The notes below the pieces were generated by a model. That model worked only from the letters and a program-made list of their open reading frames with translations, had not been told where the DNA came from and did no database searches. Positions 30,605 to 39,091 of a DNA stretch of 47,184 nucleotides are shown here, in pieces. The stretch comes from a virus. Each line of letters begins with the position of its first letter. Position 1 is the stretch's first letter. A program made the position numbers and the translations under genes. The stretch lies in the IMG/VR virus record IMGVR_UViG_3300015360_000069, positions 1 to 47,184 of that record, one strand, 5' to 3'.

Positions 30605-30835
30605 TTACGGCCGTGCCCCGGATGGAGGCAAGCCGTCGCACACCATGCGCGTCTCAGGGACCAGCATCAGGCCACGGGTCGGGTCGAAGCCGGCCGACAC
30701 GGCCAGCTCGTGATACCGGTGCTCGCAGAGGCCAAACAGGGTCTTCGCGCGGGACAGGGCGTCCGTCGCCGCTTCCAGGCCCGCGCGGGCATGGCAGAGG
30801 TCGGCGAAGGTCTGCGGGTTGAGGACGGCCTGCAT
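30605..30835 (-). CDS. Small protein between fibre genes, 76 aa
   Basis: ATG 30835 is in a TGATG overlap and has GGGAGTGATC upstream. The chain M-Q-A-V-L-N-P-Q-T-F-A-D-L-C-H-A-R-A-G-L-E is helical with several Cys/His residues (L-C-E-H-R-Y-H-E-L). It ends in a P/G-rich tail. A role as tail assembly or chaperone factor is possible but unproved. Confidence 0.55.
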   Translation of the reverse strand: MQAVLNPQTFADLCHARAGLEAATDALSRAKTLFGLCEHRYHELAVSAGFDPTRGLMLVPETRMVCDGLPPSGARP

Positions 30836-31137
30836 CAGATCACTCCCCATGGTTGCCCATTGAGCCAATACCGCAGCGCGCCGTTGCCGGTGCCCCCGGC
30901 TGCGGGTGCCGCCCATTTGACACCCGCGGTCGTCGCGGCGTCCACGGTGAGCACTTGGCCGGCGGCGCCGACCGGGAGCCGCTGAAGGCCCTGCGCGCCG
31001 TAGACCAGGATGTCGCCCTTCGTGGTGAGGTAGTTCTCGATGATCAGCAGGCGCTTGTAGAGGTCGTCGAACAGTTCGTCGATGTCGGCTTCCTGGCCCT
31101 CGCGGTCGATGGTGTGGAACTTCGCCTTGCCGGCCAT
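30835..31137 (-). CDS. Tail-fibre-like stalk protein, 100 aa
   Basis: ATG 31137 is in a TGATG overlap. Residues about 38-76 carry the phage stalk signature T-T-K-G-D-I-L-V-Y, then L-Q-R-L-P-V-G-A-A-G-Q-V-L-T-V-D and G-V-K-W-A-A-P, seen near the ends of many fibre proteins. A preceding helix (D-E-L-F-D-D-L-Y-K-R-L-L-I-I-E-N-Y) could trimerise. It probably links the nozzle to the spike. Confidence 0.7.
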   Translation of the reverse strand: MAGKAKFHTIDREGQEADIDELFDDLYKRLLIIENYLTTKGDILVYGAQGLQRLPVGAAGQVLTVDAATTAGVKWAAPAAGGTGNGALRYWLNGQPWGVI

Positions 31138-32978
31138 CAGCGCCTCCCCAGGTGTTCGACCGTGTCGATGGCGAAGCCGCGCAGCTCGACGCGCTGGTCC
31201 GCCTCGTTGTTCTCGAACGTGAGCTGGCAGAAGCGGCCGATGCCGAGCCGGCCGTTGCGTTGGCGGTCAGCGGTCAGCGCGGACGAGATGTCGCCGCGAA
31301 TCGGCAGGAGCGCGGTGATGGTGCCGTTGGCAGGGGTCGCCGGCACCAGCGCGCCGATGTTGAACGTGAACGCGGTGCTCGAGGTGCGGACGATTTCCCA
31401 GATGCCGTTGTAGTCCGCCTCGACCGCGCCGGCAATGGTGATGGCCTGGCCGGTGCCGAAGTGGTGCTGGCCGTTGGTCTGGACCGTTACAATGGCTCCG
31501 ACGCGCGACATCGAGACGACCGCCACCGTGCCCTGCGGCGCGTCGAGGTCGCCGACCTTGGCCTTGATGGTGAGCGTCCCCGCGGCCTCGGCCTGCGCGT
31601 GCACTTCCAGCTCGCCCCAATACTTCTCGATGTCGGGCTCGGCCTGGCACATCGGGTTGGTCTCGGCGATGAACGCGACCGGGCTCGAGCCGTCATTGAA
31701 GGTCGCGCGGTTCTTCAGCCACACGCCGCCGAGGCTGCTGCCGACCGCCGGACGCGACCGCCCGGTCGTGTCGTCCAGTACGCCCGCGCACGTCGGCACG
31801 AAGGCCTCAGTGCGGTGCGGGCCCAGCCACTCGCCGGTCTGGAGGTCGAGCGAGAGCCAGCGGTCGAACACGAGCGAGTCCGTGCTCGGCAGGTACAGCT
31901 CGTAGGTGTCGAGCTTCTGGTTCCAGTGCGCGAAGGCGCGCTCGGCGAGCGAGAGGTTGAAGACGCCACCGTTCGCGGCTGCGGCCTCGTTGAGCCACGT
32001 ATGGACGCGCTCAGCGCTCATGTTGACGAGTCGGCCGTCCCAGCGGTAGACGCCGTCTTCCGCAAGGAAGTAGACGTCGCCGCGGATGGTCACACAGGAG
32101 TCGGGCGCCCACACGCCGACCGTGCTCGGAATGTCGGTCAGCCCAAAGTCGTCCGGGCCGTCGCCGGTGATCTTGTGCAGGCTGCGCCGCTTGCCGATGA
32201 ACAGCTCGTTCTTGCGCGGCGCGAGCGCGGTCACGCCGACGAAGTCCGTGCCCTCGCCGCCGGCCACCAGGTAGTAGTCCTCGTTCCAGCCGTACTGGAC
32301 GCGGTTGCCGCTGAAGTGGACGCGATCGGGGTACAGGTCCGAGACGGCCCACAGCCGGTCTTTCCACGTCGTGATGCGCGTGAACCTCGAGGCCGCGGTC
32401 GAGCCGAACGCGGGTCCGAGCGACTCCTCGGCTGGAAACAGGGCGAGGGCCTCGTCGGTGTTGTTGTCGGTGTAGGCGGTGGTCCCGTTGTCGGGAATCG
32501 TCGCCACCAGGTAGAACGCCGAGCCGCCGCCCGAGGCCGTGCGGTAGATGCGGCGCGCGTTGACGCCGGTGTCCGGGCTGGCCGTGAGCAGCGTGAGCGA
32601 CGCCTGGTTGCTCGAGAGCGTCAGCTCCGCGCTCACCGGACTCAGGTCGCTCTCGGCGATGACGACGTCGCCTTCCATGATGGCGTGCGTGAACTTCCAG
32701 TAGTAGGCGCCCGTGAGACTCCCTGCGCCGCCCGAGGCCACACCTGGCGCCGCGTTCGGGCGCCGCGGCTGCAATAGGCGGGGAATCACGTTGGCATCGA
32801 TCTGGATGTTCGGGTTGACGCCGTTGACCAGCACCAGGCGCCGATTGAGGATGGTCCCGCGCACCGGCAGGAACGTCGAGACAGTCACGCCTGGCGGGAG
32901 CGAGATGGTCGTCTGCGTGCCGTCCGGGTCCACCCGGTAGAGCGCGCCGTTGGCCTGCACCAGTCCGTAGGAGGGCAT
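31137..32978 (-). CDS. Tail nozzle / stabilisation-type protein, 613 aa
   Basis: ATG 32978 follows TGAGG. The N-terminal and central parts have the repeated blade-like strands of podovirus tail-nozzle proteins: L-V-Q-A-N-G-A-L-Y-R-V-D-P-D-G, then I-T-T-W-K-D-R-L-W-A-V-S, L-F-I-G-K-R-R-S-L-H-K-I and V-Y-F-L-A-E-D-G-V-Y-R-W-D-G. A C-terminal beta domain contains I-T-I-A-G-A-V-E-A-D-Y-N-G. It would form the distal part of the short tail tube. It follows the tail adaptor gene by one unknown gene. Confidence 0.7.
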   Translation of the reverse strand: MPSYGLVQANGALYRVDPDGTQTTISLPPGVTVSTFLPVRGTILNRRLVLVNGVNPNIQIDANVIPRLLQPRRPNAAPGVASGGAGSLTGAYYWKFTHAIMEGDVVIAESDLSPVSAELTLSSNQASLTLLTASPDTGVNARRIYRTASGGGSAFYLVATIPDNGTTAYTDNNTDEALALFPAEESLGPAFGSTAASRFTRITTWKDRLWAVSDLYPDRVHFSGNRVQYGWNEDYYLVAGGEGTDFVGVTALAPRKNELFIGKRRSLHKITGDGPDDFGLTDIPSTVGVWAPDSCVTIRGDVYFLAEDGVYRWDGRLVNMSAERVHTWLNEAAAANGGVFNLSLAERAFAHWNQKLDTYELYLPSTDSLVFDRWLSLDLQTGEWLGPHRTEAFVPTCAGVLDDTTGRSRPAVGSSLGGVWLKNRATFNDGSSPVAFIAETNPMCQAEPDIEKYWGELEVHAQAEAAGTLTIKAKVGDLDAPQGTVAVVSMSRVGAIVTVQTNGQHHFGTGQAITIAGAVEADYNGIWEIVRTSSTAFTFNIGALVPATPANGTITALLPIRGDISSALTADRQRNGRLGIGRFCQLTFENNEADQRVELRGFAIDTVEHLGRR

Positions 32979-32985
32979 CGAGGCC

Positions 32986-33705
32986 TCAGAGCGCGAAGAG
33001 GCGGACCATGCCGAACGACGTGAGGTCGGTGCTGGCGCCGAGCAGGTTCAGCGCGCCGCCGCTGTTCTGCATGACGCGCATCACCAGGTAGTCGCCCGCG
33101 ACCATGTTGATGAAGCCGACCGCCGAGTACGTCGTGCCCAGGTTGGCGTCGCCGACCGCCGCATCGGGCGTCTCCTCGGCGATGCCGACGCGGGTCACGA
33201 TGCCGTTCTTGAAGACGTGGGCCGCAGTGCGCCCACCGACCGCGGCGCGGCCTCCCCACGAGCACGTCGCGACGAACAGGTAGATGCCGTCGCCGCCGGC
33301 CGGCACGGTGAAGCGCTCCGGGTTGACCGCGGTGTCGTGGAAGCCGCCGATGTCGAAGTCCTCCGAGTCGAACGTCACCGTCTCCATAACCGCCGTGACG
33401 GTCGCTTCGTTCGCGCTCTTGAAGGCCTTGCAGTACATGGCAGCTCCGGGGACGATTGGGTCGCCCGTGGTGGGGTTGGTGGAGGGCGCCGGCCGTAGCG
33501 CCACGTTCATCAGCATGAGCACTGCCGCGGCGCCGGTGTCCTTGAGCAGCTCCTGGCCGTAGCGCTTCGCGATGCCGCCGGCCTCGCCGAGCACGTTCTT
33601 CATCACGTTCTGGCCGAGCACCAGGGAGCCGTCCTCGAGGTGCAGCGGCGAGGCCACGACGTTGACGCCCTTTGCGCCCAGGTCGAATCGCTTCTCCTTG
33701 CTCAC
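32986..33705 (-). CDS. Putative tail or neck structural protein, 239 aa
   Basis: GTG 33705 overlaps the adaptor stop (GTGA). It begins M-S-K-E-K-R-F-D-L-G-A-K-G-V-N and includes beta-rich segments (G-I-Y-L-F-V-A-T-C-S-W-G and Y-S-A-V-G-F-I-N-M-V-A-G-D-Y). The second half resembles small jelly-roll-like domains found in tail proteins that carry soluble ligands. Position between adaptor and nozzle supports a tail role. Confidence 0.6.
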   Translation of the reverse strand: MSKEKRFDLGAKGVNVVASPLHLEDGSLVLGQNVMKNVLGEAGGIAKRYGQELLKDTGAAAVLMLMNVALRPAPSTNPTTGDPIVPGAAMYCKAFKSANEATVTAVMETVTFDSEDFDIGGFHDTAVNPERFTVPAGGDGIYLFVATCSWGGRAAVGGRTAAHVFKNGIVTRVGIAEETPDAAVGDANLGTTYSAVGFINMVAGDYLVMRVMQNSGGALNLLGASTDLTSFGMVRLFAL

Positions 33706-34403
33706 CAGCGCTCCTCGAACATGGCCGTGACGACGTTGTCCTCCTGCTCGTCTCGAGGCGTGATGGCGGCGAGGATGACGTCCATCTCGCGCTGGAACAG
33801 GTTCAGCCGCGTCGTGTCGGGCTCGGCGCTGCCACGCTGCCGGCCGAGGGCATGCGCGGACGTCCAGAACACGAGCGCCTGGTCCAGCTCGCCGGGCAGC
33901 GGCACGACGCCCGTCGCCGTTAGCTCCGCGCCGATGGTCGGGCGGAACGAGATGGACAACGGGATGGCCGCGCTGACCGTGGGCGCCACGCGAATCGTCG
34001 GCGCGGCAACCGGCGCGCCCGCACCCGTGAGCACATAGAAGATGGTGCCCGGCTGCGAGGGGTCTTGCGCCTCGGTGATGCGGCGCGCGTTCTGGAACTC
34101 GGCATGCGTCCACGGCTTGCCGATGAAGGTGATGGGGTGCGCGACCATGTCCGTGGGCTCGATCTGGAAGAGCACGGACAGGTTGTCAGGGACGCCAGTA
34201 ATCGTCGTGCCGTTGGCCGCGAGCGAGGCCGCGACCGACAGCTCGAACTGGTACTCCTGGTTGGTCATGCTGATCTGGCGCCACGCATCGCGAATGCCGC
34301 GATTCATGTACCGGAGCAGCTCGGCGTCCGACCAGAAACGCGGAACGGCCTCGTTCAAGGCGTCCCGCGTCATGTTGAGGATGGTCTGGAGGGTCGTCGC
34401 CAT
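33702..34403 (-). CDS. Tail adaptor / head-to-tail connector protein, 233 aa
   Basis: ATG 34403 directly follows a TAA. The N-terminus L-Q-T-I-L-N-M-T-R-D-A-L-N-E, then R-F-W-S-D-A-E-L-L-R-Y-M-N-R-G-I-R-D-A-W, is the pattern of podovirus connector proteins (L-x-x-x-R-x-x-W-S-D-x-E-L-x-x-Y-x-N-x-G). They sit between portal and nozzle. The C-terminal helices (L-D-Q-A-L-V-F-W-T-S-A-H-A-L-G) also match that group. Exact family left open. Confidence 0.7.
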   Translation of the reverse strand: MATTLQTILNMTRDALNEAVPRFWSDAELLRYMNRGIRDAWRQISMTNQEYQFELSVAASLAANGTTITGVPDNLSVLFQIEPTDMVAHPITFIGKPWTHAEFQNARRITEAQDPSQPGTIFYVLTGAGAPVAAPTIRVAPTVSAAIPLSISFRPTIGAELTATGVVPLPGELDQALVFWTSAHALGRQRGSAEPDTTRLNLFQREMDVILAAITPRDEQEDNVVTAMFEERW

Positions 34404-35015
34404 TTACGGCACTTCGGCCCAGAACTGCAACCGGAGGCCGTGCGTCCCCGTGCCGGCGGTGAAGTTGGCCGCGCTGTTCAACACGCAGCCCAGCACGCTA
34501 CTCGCCGCCGGCAGCAGACACCGGGCATCGGAGGTCCAGACGTTGTTGTTGGAGATGACCGCTGGGACCGCGACCCGCTTTTTGGCCGTGAAGGGCAAGA
34601 CGATGTTCAGCACGTTGCCCGTCGTCCCCGACGCGCTGATGTCGCTGGTCACCAGGTCCAGCGAGTACCACCGTACCTTGCCGATGCTCGCGTAGTGATG
34701 CGAGATCACGTCGCCCGACTCGACCGTCCACGTCTTGTCGCCGCCGGTTAGGTAGAAGTTGCTCGCCAGAAACGACACATCGGCGGTCGCCCCGACCGCG
34801 CCGGTGATGCTTCCGCCGTTGACGCCCTCGAGCGTGCCGTCCGTCTTCAGCACGAAGTAGGGCTTGCCATCCACGATCAACTCGACCGCGCGGTTGTCGC
34901 CCGAGCCGAGCTGGACAGCGCCCGCGGTGGTGCGCGTGTTGGTCTGCGCGCCCAAGTTGGCCGCGACCATGGCCGCGATGATGAAGGTGACGATACAGGC
35001 GGTGCGTGCGCGCAT
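34404..35015 (-). CDS. Exported protein of unknown function inside the structural block, 203 aa
   Basis: ATG 35015 follows GGAGAG. The first 23 residues (M-R-A-R-T-A-C-I-V-T-F-I-I-A-A-M-V-A-A-N-L-G-A) form a signal peptide with an L-G-A-Q cleavage site. The mature part is beta-rich (Y-F-V-L-K-T-D-G-T-L-E-G-V, a motif of tail-fibre-like domains, and L-Q-F-W-A-E-V-P). A secretion signal on a gene within the virion operon is unusual. It may decorate the host envelope or be a virion protein with a hydrophobic start. Confidence 0.6.
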   Translation of the reverse strand: MRARTACIVTFIIAAMVAANLGAQTNTRTTAGAVQLGSGDNRAVELIVDGKPYFVLKTDGTLEGVNGGSITGAVGATADVSFLASNFYLTGGDKTWTVESGDVISHHYASIGKVRWYSLDLVTSDISASGTTGNVLNIVLPFTAKKRVAVPAVISNNNVWTSDARCLLPAASSVLGCVLNSAANFTAGTGTHGLRLQFWAEVP

Positions 35016-35032
35016 GTGCTGTGGCTCTCCGG

Positions 35033-35434
35033 TCAGAGTTGGGATGGGACGAGCACGGCGCCCGGGCTGAGGCGCTCGTAGCCCTCCACGACGACGTTGC
35101 CGGCGACACCCGCGGTGCCGCTGACGTTGAGGCCTTCGCCCGCCGGGAGCGCGATGCCCTCTTCGGAGTCGAGCAGGACGTTCATGCCCAGGGGTGCGCT
35201 CGCGCCAAGCACGCCGACAACCGCGGCCGTTGCGCTCGAGGCGAAGGTGATCGCCTGCGCGGCCACCGTCGAGACGTGCACGGCGATGCGCTGGATGTAG
35301 ACCGTTTTTTTCGCATTCAACGGCACTGGGATGAGCGGCGTGCGGTCAGGGTCAGTTACGGCCAGCAGGTTATAGCTGACCGACACGTCCGTGAACATGC
35401 GGCGCTGCTCGCGAGCCTTGACCGAGTTCGCCAT
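35033..35434 (-). CDS. Putative small virion protein (decoration or fibre related), 133 aa
   Basis: ATG 35434 is in a TAATG overlap. A beta-rich chain (K-T-V-Y-I-Q-R-I-A-V-H-V-S-T and A-I-T-F-A-S-S-A-T-A-A-V-V-G) with a final strand V-V-V-E-G-Y-E-R-L resembles small jelly-roll or immunoglobulin-like decoration domains. The 35434-35826 gene has similar composition, so the two may be related. No certain family. Confidence 0.55.
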   Translation of the reverse strand: MANSVKAREQRRMFTDVSVSYNLLAVTDPDRTPLIPVPLNAKKTVYIQRIAVHVSTVAAQAITFASSATAAVVGVLGASAPLGMNVLLDSEEGIALPAGEGLNVSGTAGVAGNVVVEGYERLSPGAVLVPSQL

Positions 35435-35826
35435 TACAGCGCCTCAGCGCCGAGTAGTGGACGCACCACGAGCACGAGCGAGCCCGACAGCGCGTCGCCA
35501 GCACCCGTCGTGACGACAGACTTCAGCACGTCGCCCGCGGCGAATGTGGACGTGGTCGGGGTCAGCGCCGTGACGGTGTCGCTGGTGACGGGATCCACCG
35601 AGGCGGCGAGGACGCTCGAGGCGCCTTTGAAGAGGTCCACCCTGGCACTGTCGTCGGCGTCGGTGACGACCGCGGCGTAGATGTGGGCCGAGACGATCTT
35701 GCCGGCGTAGGGTGCGCGCCAGCCGTCGATCTTGACGGCGGTGAGCGAGGCGCCCGCGAGGATGGAGAGGGTGACGGTTTCCTGCGCGAAGGTCGCGTCA
35801 GTCTTGATGTTGCGCGAACGAATCAT
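35434..35826 (-). CDS. Putative small virion protein, 130 aa
   Basis: ATG 35826 follows AAAGGGC. The chain is beta-rich (K-I-V-S-A-H-I-Y-A-A-V-V-T-D-A-D-D and G-S-L-V-L-V-V-R-P-L), with the look of a jelly-roll decoration or fibre-tip domain, like its neighbour at 35033. It begins a run of genes after a hairpin, so it may be at the start of a sub-transcript. Confidence 0.55.
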   Translation of the reverse strand: MIRSRNIKTDATFAQETVTLSILAGASLTAVKIDGWRAPYAGKIVSAHIYAAVVTDADDSARVDLFKGASSVLAASVDPVTSDTVTALTPTTSTFAAGDVLKSVVTTGAGDALSGSLVLVVRPLLGAEAL

Positions 35827-35872
35827 GGGGTGCCCTTTCGGCGTTGACGGTCCCTACTACCGTGGTGAGTTC

Positions 35873-35905
35873 GGCGCCGAGGGTGAAGCCAACTCCCTCG
35901 GCGCC
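35873..35905 (-). terminator. Strong hairpin after the 35953 gene
   Basis: Perfect 11-bp arms GGCGCCGAGGG (35873-35883) and CCCTCGGCGCC (35895-35905) enclose an 11-base loop. It lies 47 bases beyond the leftward stop at 35953. There is no T-run, so it may be an attenuator or mRNA-processing site rather than a full terminator. Confidence 0.5.
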
Positions 35906-35952
35906 TTGTCACCCGATCCCGCGCGTTTCCAGGGCCACGCGGGGCAGTGCGT

Positions 35953-36417
35953 TTAGGCGGCGCCGACGATGGCCCAGCCGACCGGCGCATCGGCTACCAG
36001 GCTCTTGCTGTTGCCGTTGACGGAGGTGTGCGCGCCGACCGTGAGGCCGGTCGCGAGCTTCAGGCCGTTCGGGAACGACATGAGCACTTCCTGCCCGCCG
36101 CCGCCGGTGCCCACGAGAATCACAGCGACGTCGGCCGCAGCCGCCGCCACCGTGGCGTGGTCGCTGCCCTTGCCCCACGAGCTGACGGTGCTCGCGGCCG
36201 GCTTCTTCAGGTACAGGCCGTACAGCTTGCACGCGACGTCGGCGACGACCTTGTCGGCCGTCTCGAGGCCACTGATGGCGACGAATTGCAGGTCCGGGTT
36301 GTTGAGGACGTTGATGTGGTCCCACATCGCCTTGAGCTGCTGGGCGATGTGACGACCCTTGAGGTCTGCGAAGGTGCGCTGCCGCACCAGGTTGGCTGCT
36401 TCGACGGTCAAGGCCAT
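35953..36417 (-). CDS. Putative virion decoration protein, 154 aa
   Basis: ATG 36417 follows GAAGGAGAAC. An N-terminal helical region (N-L-V-R-Q-R-T-F-A-D-L-K-G-R-H-I-A-Q-Q-L) leads to an alanine/valine-rich centre and a beta-like end (N-G-L-K-L-A-T-G-L-T-V-G-A-H-T). Good ribosome-binding site and place between capsid and tail genes point to a structural protein. Family unknown. Confidence 0.6.
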   Translation of the reverse strand: MALTVEAANLVRQRTFADLKGRHIAQQLKAMWDHINVLNNPDLQFVAISGLETADKVVADVACKLYGLYLKKPAASTVSSWGKGSDHATVAAAAADVAVILVGTGGGGQEVLMSFPNGLKLATGLTVGAHTSVNGNSKSLVADAPVGWAIVGAA

Positions 36418-36480
36418 GAGGTGTTCTCCTTCCGCCCATTCGCTCGTCGCGGGGGTGCGGATTTTGTTCGTGGATACTGC

Positions 36481-37056
36481 CTACCGGCTCCCTGTGAAGA
36501 CAGCCGAACCGCCTCGCTTCGCACTCAGCGCACCGTAGGTGCCCGTTGGCCGGGGGGAGGCGCCCCGCACTTCGTTCATGTGGACGGTCGAGCCGCCCTG
36601 CTTCTTGATGACGCGGTAGCCGTGCCCGGCGAGCTGGTCGGCGCCGTCGCGAATCTCCCGGTCGGTGCGGCGCTCGTCGTTGGCCTCGCGCTCATCGAGG
36701 TGGTCGGCGACGGCGTCGGAGTTCTTGAACTTCCACTGGTCGTACTCGGGAATCTCGAGCAGCACGCGCGCCCAGGCCATGTCGAGCGAGGTCGGGAGCA
36801 CGCTCTTCCACGGCGCGAGCCGGTGCGCGACCAGGATCTCGGTGTCCGGGAAGCTCTTGATCACCTTCCAGATGTCGCGCTGCCGTGTCCGCCGGCAGAG
36901 GCGATAACACGGCTCACTGATGCTCGGGAAGATGACCAGCTCGCTGTCGAGCGCCGCGAGGCTCTCGAGGAACGATGCGGGCGGTTCCTGCAAGTTGAAC
37001 GGGTTGGAGGTGCGGAGGTAGTTGCGCCGCACCACCTGGCTGTTGAGGGTCTGCAT
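36481..37056 (-). CDS. Hypothetical virion-block protein, 191 aa
   Basis: ATG 37056 is in a TGATG overlap. The first half (L-E-S-L-A-A-L-D-S-E-L-V-I-F-P-S, then R-D-I-W-K-V-I-K-S-F-P-D) is helical or mixed. An Asp/Arg-rich helix (D-H-L-D-E-R-E-A-N-D-E-R-R-T-D-R-E) and a Gly-rich end follow. No family was recognised. It is coupled to the gene at 37056-37652. Confidence 0.6.
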   Translation of the reverse strand: MQTLNSQVVRRNYLRTSNPFNLQEPPASFLESLAALDSELVIFPSISEPCYRLCRRTRQRDIWKVIKSFPDTEILVAHRLAPWKSVLPTSLDMAWARVLLEIPEYDQWKFKNSDAVADHLDEREANDERRTDREIRDGADQLAGHGYRVIKKQGGSTVHMNEVRGASPRPTGTYGALSAKRGGSAVFTGSR

Positions 37057-37652
37057 CAGGCGTTGCCGAACGTCGCGCTGCCGCCCATGTCGTCGCCCTG
37101 CAAGCCGAACGGGTTGTTGTGGCCGAGGCTCTGGCGACCGCCGTACATCGCGTAGCGGTTCTTCTGCGGCGAGCGGCGCGTGCCCGGCACGTACTGGTGC
37201 TTCACGTTCTGGCGCTCGGGGTCCATGTCCTTGCGCGAGACGAGTTCGACGGCGTCGAGGTCCTGCTCGGTGTGCTCGATGGGGTGTCCCCACTCAGGCA
37301 CGCAGACGAGCGGCTCGAAGTCGTTCGGGTTGAGGTGATTCAGCGTGCCCATCTTCGGGTTCTGCCGCATGGCCGCTTCCGCGGCGAAGTAGGGCATCGG
37401 GTAGAGGAACACGTCGCCGTGACGTCCGGCGCCGACGATGCGGCGTTCCGTGACCGTCTCGAGGACCGCCTCCTTCGTCTCGTTGTCGATGATCGGGTTG
37501 CCCTTGGCGTTGACCTTTGGGCGCTCCACTTCGATGACCGTCTCGGTGAAGCCGGGCGGGATGACGTAGGGGAAGCCGTCCCAGGTGCATTCGATGGGCT
37601 TCGTGGTGCGGTTGAGGACGTGGACGATCTTGATGTTGCGAGCGAAGGACAT
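37056..37652 (-). CDS. Hypothetical virion-block protein, 198 aa
   Basis: ATG 37652 follows AGGGAGC. The sequence starts M-S-F-A-R-N-I-K-I-V-H-V-L-N-R-T-T and has a beta-like region (G-F-P-Y-V-I-P-P-G-F-T-E-T-V-I-E-V-E). A His/Asn-rich segment then leads to a Gly-rich tail. It is separated from the major capsid gene by a hairpin, and might be a capsid accessory or neck protein. Not recognised. Confidence 0.6.
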   Translation of the reverse strand: MSFARNIKIVHVLNRTTKPIECTWDGFPYVIPPGFTETVIEVERPKVNAKGNPIIDNETKEAVLETVTERRIVGAGRHGDVFLYPMPYFAAEAAMRQNPKMGTLNHLNPNDFEPLVCVPEWGHPIEHTEQDLDAVELVSRKDMDPERQNVKHQYVPGTRRSPQKNRYAMYGGRQSLGHNNPFGLQGDDMGGSATFGNA

Positions 37653-37682
37653 CGGTGCTCCCTGGAATGAGCGGTGGATATG

Positions 37683-37726
37683 CGAAGGCCCGCCCACCCT
37701 CTGCGGGCGAAGCGGGCGGGCCTTCG
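37683..37726 (-). terminator. Long hairpin downstream of the major capsid gene
   Basis: Perfect 13-bp arms CGAAGGCCCGCCC (37683-37695) and GGGCGGGCCTTCG (37714-37726) enclose 18 bases. It lies 22 bases beyond the capsid stop. The stem shares GAAGGCCCG with the hairpin at 15232, suggesting a common terminator type. The T-run is weak, so partial read-through to the next genes is likely. Confidence 0.65.
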
Positions 37727-37747
37727 TGATGCAGCGCGACGGTCGGC

Positions 37748-39058
37748 TTAGGAGCCGGCCTCGCGGACGACGATGAGGGACTGGCCCGTGATCCCATCGA
37801 GGCGGAAGCCCTTCGACGGGTTACGGAAGTGGTTCTGGTAGCGCTTGCGATACCAGGCTTCCACGGCGTCGCGGGCGCTCGTGCCCGAGCCGACGCGCGT
37901 GAAGACGTTGCCGTCCGTGTCGAACCACGAGCCGGCGTCGCTCACGTAGCGGACGCCATCGACGCCCTTCGTGTCGAAACCGAACAGGGTCGCCAGCGCG
38001 TGCGTGCGGATGGCCTTGACCGGCACTCCGCCGAACGGGATGTCGCCCATCGTGAAGCTCGAGGTGCCGGCGTCGGGCTTCATCAGGTTGCTGCCGCTGT
38101 ACCGGCGATCCGGATGCGTGATCTGGATCACCAGGCGACGCACGCTGTGGTGCGCGGTCATCCGGTCGATGACGCCACCGAGGCGCTGGTCCACGACGTC
38201 GGCGACCTGCTGGAAGAGGTCTTCCGAGAGGGTGCCGGTCGAGGCCTTGACGTAGCCCTGGTACTGCGTGTAGCTCGCGCGGTCCACACCGAAGTAGTTC
38301 GCTCGGTAGGTGCCGTCGTCGATGAGGGCCTGAAGGCCGTACGCGGCATGCTCGAACGACGTGTCGAGGATGTCCGTCACCGAGGTGTTGGCGGCTTGGA
38401 CCAGGAAGTCGTTGTCGGCCCAGGTTGCCGGCGGCGCCGTGGTGAACGTGATCGTGGTGCCGTCGCTCGAGAGCGAGGCCACCTTGCGAACGCCCGCCCG
38501 GAGGATGTTGGTGCTCGGATCGACCGCGCCGACGATGATGCCGGGGAGGAAGAAGCGATTGCCGAAGTCGTCGCCCGTGATGCCACCAGGCGCATCGACG
38601 GTCATCGCGGCGGCGCCCGAGGGCGTGGCGTCGTCGATGAGCGCGAGGATCCCGCGGCCGTCGCTGGTGAAGGAATACTCCTCCATGCGCGCGATGTCGT
38701 CGATGATCCGCGTCATCTCGTCGCGGCGAGCGGAGCGGAAGGCGCCCTCGCTCTTCATCGTGTCTTCCATGACCTCGGTGGTCATGCGGACGCGCGCCAT
38801 CAGCTTGCGCTGCCCGATGCTCACCTTGACCGACCCCTGCTGGCCGGCGTCGGCGAACGCGCCATCTTCGCCCACCCACATCGGCGAGATGTTGCGGGTC
38901 GTGTGCGCGTTGTACGTGACGTCGGACCCCGCGAACTCGGCCTTTTCGAACTTGAAGAGGTCGGTCAGCGGGTACTTCTTGTTGGTCATCTCCGCGACGA
39001 AGGGTTCGAACTTCGTCTTGTAGAGGCCTGCAAGATTCTGGGTATCGGCTCCGGGCAT
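37748..39058 (-). CDS. Major capsid protein (HK97-fold type), 436 aa
   Basis: ATG 39058 follows AGGAGCG. It has the size and placement of a phage major capsid protein, immediately after the scaffold-like gene, with N-terminal V-T-Y-N-A-H-T-T-R-N-I, an E-loop/P-domain-like core (M-E-E-Y-S-F-T-S-D-G-R-G, then G-V-D-R-A-S-Y-T-Q-Y) and a late G-V-P-V-K-A-I-R-T-H-A. Known HK97-fold proteins share low sequence identity, so the call rests on gene order and length. It would form the icosahedral head. Confidence 0.8.
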   Translation of the reverse strand: MPGADTQNLAGLYKTKFEPFVAEMTNKKYPLTDLFKFEKAEFAGSDVTYNAHTTRNISPMWVGEDGAFADAGQQGSVKVSIGQRKLMARVRMTTEVMEDTMKSEGAFRSARRDEMTRIIDDIARMEEYSFTSDGRGILALIDDATPSGAAAMTVDAPGGITGDDFGNRFFLPGIIVGAVDPSTNILRAGVRKVASLSSDGTTITFTTAPPATWADNDFLVQAANTSVTDILDTSFEHAAYGLQALIDDGTYRANYFGVDRASYTQYQGYVKASTGTLSEDLFQQVADVVDQRLGGVIDRMTAHHSVRRLVIQITHPDRRYSGSNLMKPDAGTSSFTMGDIPFGGVPVKAIRTHALATLFGFDTKGVDGVRYVSDAGSWFDTDGNVFTRVGSGTSARDAVEAWYRKRYQNHFRNPSKGFRLDGITGQSLIVVREAGS

Positions 39059-39091
39059 GCTGCTCGCTCCTGTTTGAACGGAAAAGGCGGA

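Noticed and set aside
31137-34403. Tape-measure or tail-tube genes (long-tailed phage)
   Set aside because: The proteins between capsid and spike fit connector, nozzle and fibre types. The only very long protein is low-complexity and ParB-containing, unlike a tape measure.
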